DNA of 64,000 bases from CAYUYV01 sp964561475 (GCA_964561475.1 CAZLPU010000010.1:16420-80419), one strand, 5' to 3'; positions 1 to 8,665 are shown, counted from the stretch's first letter. Program-made: numbers and translations. The notes: a model not told the origin generated them from the sequence alone.

Positions 1-1433
1 CCCACGGAGCGGATGACCCGGGGCTCCACCTGGCGCCCGCCATTGGCGATCCGCGCCGTCATCAGAGCCAGCTGCAATGGGGTCGCGAGCAGATATCCTT
101 GCCCGATTCCGACATTGTATGTCTCGCCCATGACCCAGGGTTTGCCCGTGACCGCCCGCTTCCAGCCCGTGGTGGGCACCAGTCCGGCTTTCTCGTTCGC
201 AATTTCCAGGCCGGAGGTCTCCCCCAGGCCGAATTTCTTGAACACCTCGGCCAGCCGGTCCGCCCCGAGCCGCCGGGCCACTTCGTAGAAATAAATGTCG
301 CAGGAGTGCTTGATGCCATCATGCATGTCCACGACGCCGTGACCGCCCCGTTTCCAACAGTGGAACCGGTGATTGCCGAGCATGGTGTGGCCCAGACAGG
401 TGACCGTCTCGCTCGGCCCCATGACTCCGTGCTCGAGGGCGGCCAGGGCCACGATGGGCTTGACCGTGGAGCCGGGCGGGTACTGTCCCTGGATCGCCTT
501 GTTGATCAGGGGTTTGTATTCATTGGAAATCAGATCGTTCCATTCGCTCTTGGACAAACCCCGGCTGAAGGCATTGGGATCAAAGCCCGGCACCGACACC
601 AAAGAGATCAACTCGCCGGTATGGACATCAAGCAACGCGGCGCCGCCGCTCTGGCCCTCCAGGGCTTTGACCGCCGCCCGCTGAACATTCATATCGAGGG
701 TCAGGACCGCCTCGAGACCCGGTGAACCTTCTGAGCGGTCCAGTTCCCGGATTACCCGGCCCCGGGCATTGACCTCCACCTGCCTGGTGCCGCTGGTGCC
801 CCGCAGGCCCGTATCCAGGCGCCGTTCCACACCGTTCTTGCCGACCCGGAAGCCGGGCAGACGCAGAAGCGGGTCATCGTCCAGGTCTTCTTCGGACACC
901 GCCCCCACATAGCCGACCAGATGGCTCAGTTCCTCTGCAAACGGATAAAACCGGGTATCCCCCACATCCGGATGCACCCCGGGCAGGTCGGGACTGCGCA
1001 GATTGATCTGGGCAAACTGGCTCCAGGTGAGGTTTTCGGCCACGGTGACGGGCACGAATTTGGCGTTGCGGCGCACTTCCTGAAGGACCCGTGCCCGGCG
1101 GCCGTCCGGCAGGCCGATGATGGCGTCAAGTTCGTCGAGAACCTCGTCCACTTCCAGATTGTCGGTATCTTCCGGCGTCAGGAGCACCCTGAGATTCTGG
1201 CGGTTGCCCGCAAGCTCCTGGCCGAACCGGTCCACAATCCGGCCCCGCAGGGGCGCGAGCAGACGGACCTTGATGCGGTTTTCGTCCGCCTTCATGCGGT
1301 ACTGATCGGCTTCCAGGACCTGAAGCTGGTAGAGGCGGCCGAACAGGAGACCAAACACGCCAAACGCGCCGGCAGACATGAGAACTGTCCGTCGGGTGAA
1401 ACTGCGCAGGCGAACTTGATCCTTACCGTCCAT
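1..1433 (-). CDS. mrdA: Penicillin-binding protein 2 (elongasome transpeptidase), 3' end beyond the window
   Basis: Cross-links lateral-wall peptidoglycan in the periplasm as part of the rod (MreBCD-RodA) complex. The frame opens at an ATG at 1433 and is still open at base 1, so about 477 codons are visible. Residues ~12-35 form the membrane anchor, followed by the dimerisation region with its R-G-x-I-x-D-R motif. The transpeptidase domain contains STVKP, with the acylated Ser near residue 322, which fits class B PBP2 proteins. An S-C-D triad matching the SxN motif follows. The KTG motif lies outside the window. The gene is downstream of mreB, mreC and mreD on the same strand, but 425 bp of repeat-rich DNA separates it from mreD, so it may need its own promoter. 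The short track ORFs in this stretch are shadows. Confidence 0.93.
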   Translation of the reverse strand, partial: MDGKDQVRLRSFTRRTVLMSAGAFGVFGLLFGRLYQLQVLEADQYRMKADENRIKVRLLAPLRGRIVDRFGQELAGNRQNLRVLLTPEDTDNLEVDEVLDELDAIIGLPDGRRARVLQEVRRNAKFVPVTVAENLTWSQFAQINLRSPDLPGVHPDVGDTRFYPFAEELSHLVGYVGAVSEEDLDDDPLLRLPGFRVGKNGVERRLDTGLRGTSGTRQVEVNARGRVIRELDRSEGSPGLEAVLTLDMNVQRAAVKALEGQSGGAALLDVHTGELISLVSVPGFDPNAFSRGLSKSEWNDLISNEYKPLINKAIQGQYPPGSTVKPIVALAALEHGVMGPSETVTCLGHTMLGNHRFHCWKRGGHGVVDMHDGIKHSCDIYFYEVARRLGADRLAEVFKKFGLGETSGLEIANEKAGLVPTTGWKRAVTGKPWVMGETYNVGIGQGYLLATPLQLALMTARIANGGRQVEPRVIRSV

Positions 1434-1492
1434 TTACCGTCCACCACTCATTTTGGCATCTACACAAACACAGGCCGTTCACTGAACCTATG

Positions 1493-1655
1493 ACTAGAAC
1501 ATGAGGCGTTTAATCCGCATCATGCTCAAGGCCGCGACTGCGGTCCGGCGCCACTGCGCCGCCCTCGCGGAGGCGCCTCGCGCCGTGAGCGAAAAAACGA
1601 GAGCGGCGGCCACCCTGTTTAAAGGTGATCGTAATTTTGCGCCCGCCGCTCTAGT
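1493..1655 (-). repeat. Dispersed CTAG-bounded repeat, copy 1
   Basis: Read on the minus strand this element runs from ACTAGAGC to GTTCTAGT, which gives imperfect 8-bp terminal inverted repeats (7 of 8). By hand alignment its first 155 bp match 39796-39950 with about 8 mismatches (~95%), in the opposite orientation. It contains the GC-rich palindrome GAGGCGCCTC. One frame reads protein-like (F-S-L-T-A-R-G-A-S), but the same core also occurs in the 79-bp tandem array at 24860-25096 where the frame is not maintained. I therefore treat it as a non-coding, MITE- or REP-like element. Confidence 0.85.
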
Positions 1656-1660
1656 GGGGC

Positions 1661-1716
1661 GGCTCTGACGCTTGAGCCCCACTGTGCGGCACGCTCATCA
1701 CTCAAGTGTCAGAGCC
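1661..1716. repeat. 16-bp inverted repeat in the mreD-mrdA gap
   Basis: Arms at 1661-1676 and 1701-1716 (GGCTCTGACGCTTGAG and its complement) match at 15 of 16 positions around a 24-nt spacer. No T-run follows, so this is not a typical terminator. It adjoins the dispersed repeat copy and may belong to a nested small element. Confidence 0.7.
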
Positions 1717-1760
1717 AAAAGCTCCGCTAGAACCATAACCTTGCTCGTGGCTCTTCTCGC

Positions 1761-1808
1761 CCAGACATTTGCAATCGGACGAGCCGCGATCGGGATGCAA
1801 ATGTCTGG
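1761..1808. repeat. Perfect 13-bp inverted repeat near the 3' end of mreD
   Basis: CCAGACATTTGCA at 1761-1773 is the exact complement of 1796-1808, with a 22-nt loop. It lies about 50 bp downstream of the mreD stop on the minus strand. It could be an mRNA 3' stem-loop or the end of a small mobile element. No U-tract is visible. Confidence 0.75.
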
Positions 1809-1858
1809 ACCGAACCACTAGACCAGTAACTGACCCTCACCCCTTCCAAATTCGCTTC

Positions 1859-2374
1859 TCACCGATCCGGCGATCCGATCATCCGGTCCGCCACACCCAG
1901 GACCCATGCCGTGGGCGGATAGACCAGAATGGTCAGCCCCATCTGCCCAAGGATGGGCATGGGCGACAGAACCATCCAGAAATAGATGCAAGCCAGGAGC
2001 CATGCGATCACCGCGGTCAACCCGGCGGCCATGGCAAACCCCGCGAGAGCGGAATAGGCCGCCCGTCCGACAAAAAAAAGGCGGTTGCGAAGCACACCCT
2101 CGAAGATGATCAAATAGACGAGAGCCCAAAGACCCAGAGGCCCGCCGGAAATGATGTCCTGGAACAGACCCGCCAGAAAGGCGATGACATGGGGACAGTA
2201 TTCGGGCCGGTACACTGCCCAGTAGAACAGCAGGATCAGGGGGAAGGCCGGAGACAGGGGCACGCCGTTGAAATTGCCGAAGGGCAGAGCCTGGAACGAC
2301 ACGGCCACGAGCGCGCCGAAGGCCGTCAGCACGACGAAAAATGTCCGGGAATTGTGGGGCGCGAGCAGGGCCAT
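1859..2374 (-). CDS. mreD: Rod shape-determining protein MreD
   Basis: Inner-membrane component of the rod complex that links MreC and the cytoskeleton to peptidoglycan synthases. The 171 residues are almost entirely hydrophobic, with about five or six membrane segments. They include the family-typical stretch with L-A-G-L-F-Q-D near residue 70, followed by G-P-L-G-L-W-A-L. The length is normal for MreD. It starts 15 bp after the mreC stop, so the two are very likely cotranscribed. Its C-terminus adjoins the palindrome-rich gap before mrdA. Confidence 0.92.
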   Translation of the reverse strand: MALLAPHNSRTFFVVLTAFGALVAVSFQALPFGNFNGVPLSPAFPLILLFYWAVYRPEYCPHVIAFLAGLFQDIISGGPLGLWALVYLIIFEGVLRNRLFFVGRAAYSALAGFAMAAGLTAVIAWLLACIYFWMVLSPMPILGQMGLTILVYPPTAWVLGVADRMIGSPDR

Positions 2375-2389
2375 GGGCGTCTTGCGTCC

Positions 2390-3397
2390 CTACTGTCCGG
2401 AAGCCTGGGGAGGGGAAGCCGCGCCGGGCGCGGGCACATTCGCCGGATTGCCCGATACACCACTGACCACACCACCGGCCTCGGCAGAGACATCGACCGC
2501 CCCGCCCGGTTCGCCTCCGGTCATTTCAGGCGGGAGCACGGGTGCCGGTTCCTCATCGAGGGACCGGGGGAATTTGAACCGCAGCACACGGACGTAATCG
2601 ATGGGCCGGTCGCCGGCGTTCCAGGATACCCGGTAGATCCCGAGATGATCCCGGCCCGCCACATTGCCCACCACAAGGCCCGGCGGCAGCACGCCGTCAT
2701 CCCCGGAGGTCATCACCGTATCGCCGGGTCTGACCGCACCGGTCGCCATGAGAAATTCAAGCCGGGGCTGGGGACCGTTATCCCCGGTGAGAATGGCCCG
2801 CTGGGCCGCGACCCCGATCTTGACCGGGATCCGGCTGTTCAAATCCGTGGCCAGCAGCACCCGCGCGGCTTTGCCGCTCACGCCCACGACCCAGCCCACA
2901 AGGCCGAATTCGTTCACCACGGCCTGACCCTTGGACACGCCCTCGCTGTAACCGGCATTGATGATCATGGTACGCACAAAAGGGCTGCTGCCATCGCTGA
3001 CGGCCCGTGCCGTGACGAACTCAAGATCCGGGTCGAGGGAAACGTCCAGGAGCGCGTTGAACCGCGCGAGCTTGGCTTCCGCTCGGATTGCCCTGGCGCG
3101 CCACTCATACATGGCCGCGTTTTCCTCCCGGAGGCGGGTGTTGTCCTGATAGACCAGGACGACATCACCAATCCCGTCGACCCACTGCACGGCAGCGCCC
3201 ACGGGAGCGGAGAGAAAACCGAAAATACTGGAGAAGGCCTCGGCGGTGCGGTCCCGCAGGGCCGACATGGTGGCGCTGTCCGTGCGCCCGAGAAACAGGA
3301 TCAGCAGGGCAAGAATGACGAGCAAAACGAAAAAGCGGATCGGCAGGGAGCGAGCCCTCCCTTGAACATTATCCGCTGAATTCGGCTGGTAGAGCAC
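2390..3397 (-). CDS. mreC: Rod shape-determining protein MreC
   Basis: Periplasmic scaffold of the elongasome that activates PBP2. The 335-aa protein has a short basic N-terminus, one membrane anchor at ~22-42, a coiled-coil region around residues 85-115 beginning with an N-T-R-L-R-E-E-N-type heptad, and then the two beta-barrel subdomains. The second barrel shows D-L-N-S-R-I-P-V and G-D-G-V-L-P-P-G-L motifs typical of MreC. The last ~50 residues are Pro/Ala/Gly rich and probably disordered. It lies between mreB (305 bp upstream) and mreD (15 bp downstream). Confidence 0.95.
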   Translation of the reverse strand: MLYQPNSADNVQGRARSLPIRFFVLLVILALLILFLGRTDSATMSALRDRTAEAFSSIFGFLSAPVGAAVQWVDGIGDVVLVYQDNTRLREENAAMYEWRARAIRAEAKLARFNALLDVSLDPDLEFVTARAVSDGSSPFVRTMIINAGYSEGVSKGQAVVNEFGLVGWVVGVSGKAARVLLATDLNSRIPVKIGVAAQRAILTGDNGPQPRLEFLMATGAVRPGDTVMTSGDDGVLPPGLVVGNVAGRDHLGIYRVSWNAGDRPIDYVRVLRFKFPRSLDEEPAPVLPPEMTGGEPGGAVDVSAEAGGVVSGVSGNPANVPAPGAASPPQASGQ

Positions 3398-3702
3398 AGC
3401 TTAGAAACCCCGTTCGCTCCCAGTCCAGGACCGTGATGCCAGGGGACTTGGCTTGCTTGTTTGCCATTTGTCCCGCAACCCACGCGCCTCAACCCGCGCC
3501 CTCTGAACATCGACCGCAAAAACGCGCGGCCGCCCCATATATGCCCCATCCTTCAAAAGTCCGACCACTGGGCCACTCTGCCCGCAAGACTGCCCAGCGT
3601 TGAATGCCGAGCGTTGAATGCCGAGCATTGAATGCCGAACGGGGGGATGCCCCTTGCACGACGGACCGCTCCTGTACCGAAGTGTTAGGGAGCTTTCTCT
3701 TG
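3398..3702. other. mreB-mreC intergenic region
   Basis: No gene is evident in this 305-bp gap. It contains a three-unit 14-bp tandem repeat at 3596-3637. The gap is long enough for a separate mreC promoter on the minus strand, but I see no sequence good enough to call. Confidence 0.6.
3596..3637. repeat. 14-bp tandem repeat, three units
   Basis: Units AGCGTTGAATGCCG at 3596-3609 and 3610-3623 are identical. The third (3624-3637) differs at one base, and a partial fourth follows. It lies about 65 bp past the mreB stop, in the leader of mreC on the minus strand. Confidence 0.9.
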
Positions 3703-4743
3703 TCAGTAAACCGTCGAGAGAACGTGACGCATTTTTTTGTGCTGCTCCAGGGCCTTGCCGGTGCCCAGAGCGACGCAGGACAGGGGCTCATCAGCGAGGC
3801 TCACGGGCAGACCTGTCTCATCGCGCAGAACCTGGTCCAGGTGCTGAAGGAGCGCGCCGCCGCCGGTCAGGACGATCCCCTTGTCCACAATATCCGCCGC
3901 CAGTTCCGGCGGGGTCGCTTCCAGGGCCACCTTCACCGCTTCCACGATGGCGCCCACGGGCTCGGACAGGGCTTCCGCCACCTGCTTTTGGGTGATGGTG
4001 ATTTCCTTGGGCACCCCGTTCATGAGGTCCCGGCCTTTGATTTCGATGGAGCTGCCCGTCCCGTCGGCGGGGATCATGGCCGAGCCCACTTCCTTTTTGA
4101 TGCGTTCGGCGGTGGATTCACCGATCAGCAGATTATGGTGGCGGCGAATGAAGGCGACGATGGCATCGTCCATCTTGTCGCCGCCCACCCGCACGGAGCG
4201 GGAATAGACGATGCCGCCCAGGGACAGCACGGCCACTTCCGTGGTGCCGCCGCCGATATCCACCACCATGGAGCCGGTGGGATCGGTCACGGGCAGGCCG
4301 GCGCCGATGGCCGCCGCCATGGGCTCCTCGATGAGCAGCACCCGACGGGCCCCGGCGGACAGAGCGGATTCCTGGATGGCGCGGCGCTCAACGGCGGTGG
4401 AGCCGGAGGGCACGCAGACCACGATCAACGGATTGGCGAAACTGGAGCGGTTGTGCACTTTGCGGATGAAGTGCTTGATCATTTCTTCGGCAACTTCGAA
4501 GTCGGCAATCACGCCGTCGCGCATGGGACGGATTGCTTCGATGTTCCCCGGGGTCCGGCCAAGCATCATCTTGGCGTCGTTGCCCACGGCGAGCACCTGT
4601 TTCTTGCCGCCTTTGGCAATGATGGCGACCACGGACGGTTCGTTCAGAACGATCCCCCGACCCTTGACGTAGACGAGCGTGTTCGCTGTCCCCAGATCGA
4701 TCGCCATATCGGCGGAAAACATGCCAAGAAGACCGGAAAGCAT
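3703..4743 (-). CDS. mreB: Actin-like cell-shape protein MreB
   Basis: Membrane-associated bacterial actin that positions the elongation machinery. The 346 residues contain the phosphate 1 loop D-L-G-T-A-N-T near residue 16, the phosphate 2 region D-I-G-G-G-T-T-E near residue 164 and the adenosine motif L-T-G-G-G-A near residue 294. Length and motif order match canonical MreB. The amphipathic N-terminus (MLSGLLGMF) would serve membrane attachment. It heads the mreBCD-mrdA cluster, with 877 bp of non-coding DNA before the divergent fzlA-like gene. Confidence 0.98.
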   Translation of the reverse strand: MLSGLLGMFSADMAIDLGTANTLVYVKGRGIVLNEPSVVAIIAKGGKKQVLAVGNDAKMMLGRTPGNIEAIRPMRDGVIADFEVAEEMIKHFIRKVHNRSSFANPLIVVCVPSGSTAVERRAIQESALSAGARRVLLIEEPMAAAIGAGLPVTDPTGSMVVDIGGGTTEVAVLSLGGIVYSRSVRVGGDKMDDAIVAFIRRHHNLLIGESTAERIKKEVGSAMIPADGTGSSIEIKGRDLMNGVPKEITITQKQVAEALSEPVGAIVEAVKVALEATPPELAADIVDKGIVLTGGGALLQHLDQVLRDETGLPVSLADEPLSCVALGTGKALEQHKKMRHVLSTVY

Positions 4744-5620
4744 TGTTGTCGTCCCAAACTGTTCGATCAGACCTGATGATCAGGTAGACCTAATGATCAG
4801 GCGATCGGGTTACAGACCACCCATCCCGAAGATACCGTCCCCCACCGGGTCCTCGCCAAGTCCAGATGCGGCCATCCCGCCGCAGTTCGGAACAACAAGG
4901 CCCAGGTCTCTCTGAACGCCCCCTCGCGTCCCCTGCCCCCCAAGAGACCCCTTACCATCCTCAAGGATCACAGTGCCGGGCCGCATCAGACGGAGTCACG
5001 CGAAACCAGCGCTTGGCCGGTGCGAGTGAAGCCACCCTAGACTGGCGGAATTCACTACGCGGTTAAGGCTAATAGCCCTTGCGTGAGACTTAATCGCAAC
5101 GCCGGTGCGCTGACAAGCCACCGTTCGATGGTACGCAAATCCAGTGCCACAGTGCACGACTGGGAGCAGTGATGAAAGCCCTGCTCTCGGTTTTTTGCAT
5201 GCCCACACAGCCTGAAGCGGTGCGTGAAATCAACCCATCGCCCAAAGATCGGATTCGACTGGAAATTCGGGAGGAAATTGCTGGAAATCCGCGGTTTCCT
5301 TCCGGGCGGTCCGACCAATCCACCGTCGGAAATGGCACGGGTGCCGGCGCGACCTGCCCCATTGTGGAACAGATATGGCGCGGACGCGCCGTGTGTGTCT
5401 CGAAACGCGCCTTCCCGCAGCAGGATCCGACAGCCCGGGCCTGCACAGCCTTGCCTTGACCGGCCAAATCACGGGATGAGTAGACCTGTCGTACACCTCT
5501 GAGCCGCCGGACCGAGATCCGAATGGCGCGGAGAGCAAGGGGCATTCCCTCTCAACGGCACATGGCCGGACAAGCCGATCCTTGCCGAGGCAGATCCATT
5601 ACCAAGGACAACCATCCGCG
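4744..5620. other. 877-bp non-coding region between mreB and the fzlA-like gene
   Basis: Divergent control region. I see no protein gene; the overlapping small frames have no family signature. On the minus strand TTGCGA near 5097 followed by a CTATTA-like element near 5072 is a possible mreB promoter at about 18-bp spacing, but it is weak. On the plus strand a hairpin plus T-run at 5164-5196 has no gene upstream of it, which raises the possibility of a small RNA. GATCAG direct repeats near 4766-4800 lie just upstream of the mreB start. Confidence 0.5.
5164..5196 (+). terminator. Orphan rho-independent terminator-like hairpin
   Basis: GAGCAG at 5164-5169 pairs with CTGCTC at 5181-5186 around an 11-nt loop, followed after four bases by six T residues (5191-5196). 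No plus-strand gene lies upstream within the window. It may end a small RNA, or protect the fzlA-like promoter from read-through. Confidence 0.5.
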
Positions 5621-6286
5621 ATGCTCCAGCTCATCCACATGCCTTTTTCCCCCTTCAGCCGCAAGGCGCGGATGGTGGTGGCGGAGCGCAAGCTGGATGC
5701 GGAACTGATCCCCGCGCTCCCCTGGGACATGGGCGACGACCTTTTCGACTTGAACCCGGCGGGCACCCTGCCCGTGCTGGTCGACGGCACCACCGTCGTC
5801 GCCGATAGCAACGCCATCATCGAATATCTCGAGGACTCCCGCCCCGAGCAGACCCTTTTGCCCGGGGATGCGGCGGCGCGGGCGGAGGTCCGGCGACTGT
5901 GTGCCTGGTTCGACCAGAAGTTCCACTGGGAAGTCTCGGTCAATGTGACCTATGAGAAGATCCACAAAAAACTGCAGGGCGGCGGCTACCCGGAAATTTC
6001 GGCGATCCGGGCGGGGCATATGAACCTGCGCACCCACATGGATTACATCTGTTACCTGACCGGCCAGCGCAACTGGCTGGCGGGCCGGGACCTGAGCCTG
6101 GCGGACTTCGCCGCCGCCGCCCCGATCTCCTGCCTGGATTATCTGGGCGACATTCCCTGGTCCAATTATCCCGAAGCCAAGGAGTGGTACGTCCGGGTCA
6201 AATCCCGCCCGGCGTTTCGCGGCATCCTGGAAGACCGCATCCGGGGCATGCCCCCACCCCGCCATTACGACGACCTGGATTTCTGA
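5621..6286 (+). CDS. fzlA: Glutathione S-transferase-fold protein, FzlA-like
   Basis: FzlA is a GST-fold FtsZ-binding division protein of alphaproteobacteria. I chose the ATG at 5621 (MLQLIHMPFSPFSRKAR) because the thioredoxin-like fold begins there. The upstream frame back to 5582 adds only unrelated residues. The N-terminal domain carries P-F-S-P-F-S-R-K, lacking the usual GST catalytic Ser/Cys context, and N-P-A-G-T-L-P-V-L with the cis-Pro. The C-terminal helical domain ends in an acidic tail DDLDF, which I recall as typical of FzlA. The call rests on family memory and the mre neighbourhood; a generic GST is the alternative. The next gene starts 264 bp downstream. Confidence 0.7.
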   Translation: MLQLIHMPFSPFSRKARMVVAERKLDAELIPALPWDMGDDLFDLNPAGTLPVLVDGTTVVADSNAIIEYLEDSRPEQTLLPGDAAARAEVRRLCAWFDQKFHWEVSVNVTYEKIHKKLQGGGYPEISAIRAGHMNLRTHMDYICYLTGQRNWLAGRDLSLADFAAAAPISCLDYLGDIPWSNYPEAKEWYVRVKSRPAFRGILEDRIRGMPPPRHYDDLDF

Positions 6287-6487
6287 GCACGCCTGGAACC
6301 ACAGGATTTTTAACCCGGCCACCCTGTCCGGGGATCGATCCCTCATGCCGCGCGACCTTGAAGCACCGTGATGGGACCCGTGGCCGGATCTGGTCAACGG
6401 GGCATCCGGTGGCGTAGCCTTTGCCATGGGTTGTCCCCCTGACGGCGGGAATGGGCGGAACAGGCTTGCGCCCCGGGGATCCCGGTG

Positions 6488-6541
6488 AGCCTGAAAAGCC
6501 CGGAGAGTTTGAAGAGCCCGGACAGTTTGAAAAGAAGGAGT
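6488..6541 (+). repeat. 18-bp tandem repeat in the leader of the antiporter gene
   Basis: Three imperfect 18-bp units (6488-6505, 6506-6523, 6524-6541) read S-L-K-S-P-E/D if translated from an upstream GTG. The last unit contains the AAGGAG ribosome-binding site of the antiporter start at 6551. Change in copy number could affect the leader. Confidence 0.7.
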
Positions 6542-6550
6542 CGGTGGCCT

Positions 6551-8665
6551 ATGGCGCTTGTGGATGGGGCGGAGCGGACAGACCTCGGGAGAACACGGTT
6601 CCAGGCGGCCAGGATCAGCGTTTTCATCGCCGGTCTGGTGATCTGCCTCACCGCCCTCGTGGCCTCCCCCGATTGGGCCGCAGCCCAGACCGGCCCGGCG
6701 ACCTTCCAGGCGGATATTACCGAGGCAGATACCGCACGAGATGACACTGCCGACCAAAACACGGCCGCCCCGGCCCCCCTATCCCTGAGCGCGCCGGATC
6801 TCGTCTTAAGCGGGGTCCCCATCACCGTCACCGCCTCGGGCGAGACGATCACGGGCACCTGGACCCTGTCCCGAGAGGGCAATCCAGGCGTGGACCCGGT
6901 CACGGCCTCGCCGGAAGACGGGCAACTGCGCTTCAAGGTCACCGTTACCGCAAGCGAGACCTTCGTTCTCACGGGTCCCCAAGGACAGGAACAGGGCCGC
7001 ATCACCCTGTCACCGGTGCCGGGCTGGCTCTCGGTTCTCCCGGCCCTTCTCGCCATCATCTGCGTGGTGGTTTTGCGCCAGGTGCTGCCGGCCCTGCTGC
7101 TGGGCATCTGGCTCGGCTCCGCCCTGGTCTACGGTCTTGCGGCGGAGGGTCTGATCAACGGGTTTTTCGACATCCTCACCGTCTATGTCATCGAAGCCCT
7201 GACCGATGCGGATCACGTGGCCATTCTGGTCTTCACGGTGATGATCGGCGGGCTGATCGGCATTCTGATGCGCAACGGCACCATGGACACCATCGCCGGG
7301 CGCCTCGCGGCCATGGCCAGCACGCCCCGCCGGGCCCAGACCGCCACCGGGGTCATGGGGCTTGCGATCTTTTTCGACGATTACGCCAACACCCTTGTGG
7401 TGGGCAACACCATGCGCCCGGTCACCGACCGCCTGCGGGTCTCCCGGGAAAAACTGGCCTATATTGTGGACTCCACAGCGGCCCCGGTGGCGAGCCTCGC
7501 GATTGTCACCACCTGGATCGGCTTCATGGTGAGCGTCATCCAGGAGGGCGTGGAGGATGTGGAAGGCTTCAACCGCGACGGTTACGACATCTTCCTGGAA
7601 AGTCTCGCCTACAGTTTCTATCCCATCACCGCCATCGCGCTCGTCGCCATTGTTGCCCTCTCCGGGCGGGATTTCGGCCCGATGCTCAGCGCGGAACGGC
7701 GCACCCGGGCCCATGGGGTGAAAGTGCCCGAGGCCCTTCAGGAAACGGATATCAGTCCTGAAAGCCGTCAGGAGCCGGATACGGATCAAGACACCGCCAG
7801 GGATCGAGCAGCAGGCGGCATGGCGGGCAAGACAGCGCCGGGCTGGGCGGCGCTGGTTCCCCTGGCCATTCTGATTTTCGGTACCCTGACCGGCGTGATC
7901 GTGACGGGATCGGCGGATGCGGGCCCCGGCGCATCCCTGCGGGAGATTTTCGGCGCCGGCAATTCCTTCCACGCCATGATGTGGGCTTCCCTCGGGGCGG
8001 TGATCACCGCAGTGATGTTGAATTTCGCCCTGAAGCTTCAGGACCTGGAAGACACCATGGACGGATGGCTCGCCGGTGCCCGGTCCATGATGCTGCCGGT
8101 GGTGGTGCTGACCCTGGCCTGGAGCCTGGCATCGGTGAATGACGCCATTCAGACCAATGACTATCTGGTGGGTCTCCTCGGGGATACCTTACCGGCTGCC
8201 CTTCTGCCCACGGCGGTTTTCCTGGCTTCGGCGGGCATGGCCTTCACCACGGGCACAAGCTGGGGGGTCATGGGCATTCTCACCCCCCTGGTGCTGCCCC
8301 TTGCCCTGGCGGTCACCGGCGGGGACCCGGGCGGCGGGCCGATTTTCGCGGCCACCATTGCGGCGGTTCTGGGCGGGGCGGTCTGGGGTGACCATTGTTC
8401 GCCCATCTCCGACACCACGGTGATGTCATCCCTGGCGGCCGGGTGCAGCCATGCGGAGCACGTGCGCACCCAACTGCCCTATGCGGGGCTCGCCGGTGTG
8501 GCGACCATCCTCCTGGGTCTGATCCCCGTGGGACTGGGTGCCCCCTGGTGGCTGAGTCTGGCGGCCTCAGTCGCGGGCACCTATATAATGTTCAGGGTCC
8601 TCTCCCGCCCCGTCGATCTGCCCCAAACCGGAGGCGCGGCCCGACCCGTGGACACAGCGCCATGA
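6551..8665 (+). CDS. NhaC-family Na+/H+ antiporter with extracytoplasmic N-terminal domain
   Basis: Likely a secondary transporter exchanging sodium (or a small organic anion) for protons in the inner membrane. The ATG at 6551 is chosen because AAGGAG lies 10 bp upstream; a GTG at 6485 would add a repeat-encoded leader. Residues ~20-47 form a cleavable-looking signal ending A-A-A-Q. Residues ~50-160 are a polar, Thr-rich beta domain, and residues ~165-700 hold about eleven membrane segments. The family core is seen in F-F-D-D-Y-A-N-T-L-V-V-G-N-T and G-D-H-C-S-P-I-S-D-T-T. A charged loop of ~60 residues splits the membrane part. The stop overlaps the next start (ATGA). Substrate cannot be assigned. 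Confidence 0.88.
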   Translation: MALVDGAERTDLGRTRFQAARISVFIAGLVICLTALVASPDWAAAQTGPATFQADITEADTARDDTADQNTAAPAPLSLSAPDLVLSGVPITVTASGETITGTWTLSREGNPGVDPVTASPEDGQLRFKVTVTASETFVLTGPQGQEQGRITLSPVPGWLSVLPALLAIICVVVLRQVLPALLLGIWLGSALVYGLAAEGLINGFFDILTVYVIEALTDADHVAILVFTVMIGGLIGILMRNGTMDTIAGRLAAMASTPRRAQTATGVMGLAIFFDDYANTLVVGNTMRPVTDRLRVSREKLAYIVDSTAAPVASLAIVTTWIGFMVSVIQEGVEDVEGFNRDGYDIFLESLAYSFYPITAIALVAIVALSGRDFGPMLSAERRTRAHGVKVPEALQETDISPESRQEPDTDQDTARDRAAGGMAGKTAPGWAALVPLAILIFGTLTGVIVTGSADAGPGASLREIFGAGNSFHAMMWASLGAVITAVMLNFALKLQDLEDTMDGWLAGARSMMLPVVVLTLAWSLASVNDAIQTNDYLVGLLGDTLPAALLPTAVFLASAGMAFTTGTSWGVMGILTPLVLPLALAVTGGDPGGGPIFAATIAAVLGGAVWGDHCSPISDTTVMSSLAAGCSHAEHVRTQLPYAGLAGVATILLGLIPVGLGAPWWLSLAASVAGTYIMFRVLSRPVDLPQTGGAARPVDTAP

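Larger units (their letters stand above)
1434..1858. other. Repeat-filled intergenic region between mreD and mrdA
   Basis: This 425-bp stretch has no convincing gene. It holds one copy of a dispersed CTAG-bounded repeat (1493-1655) and two long inverted repeats (1661-1716 and 1761-1808). The mreD-mrdA junction is often tight in related bacteria, so the spacing suggests that small elements were inserted into the operon. That is inference. Confidence 0.7.

Noticed and set aside
6287..6550. Cobalamin riboswitch upstream of the antiporter/DUF1636 operon
   Set aside because: DUF1636 genes can lie near B12 genes, but I see no B12-box-like sequence in the leader.
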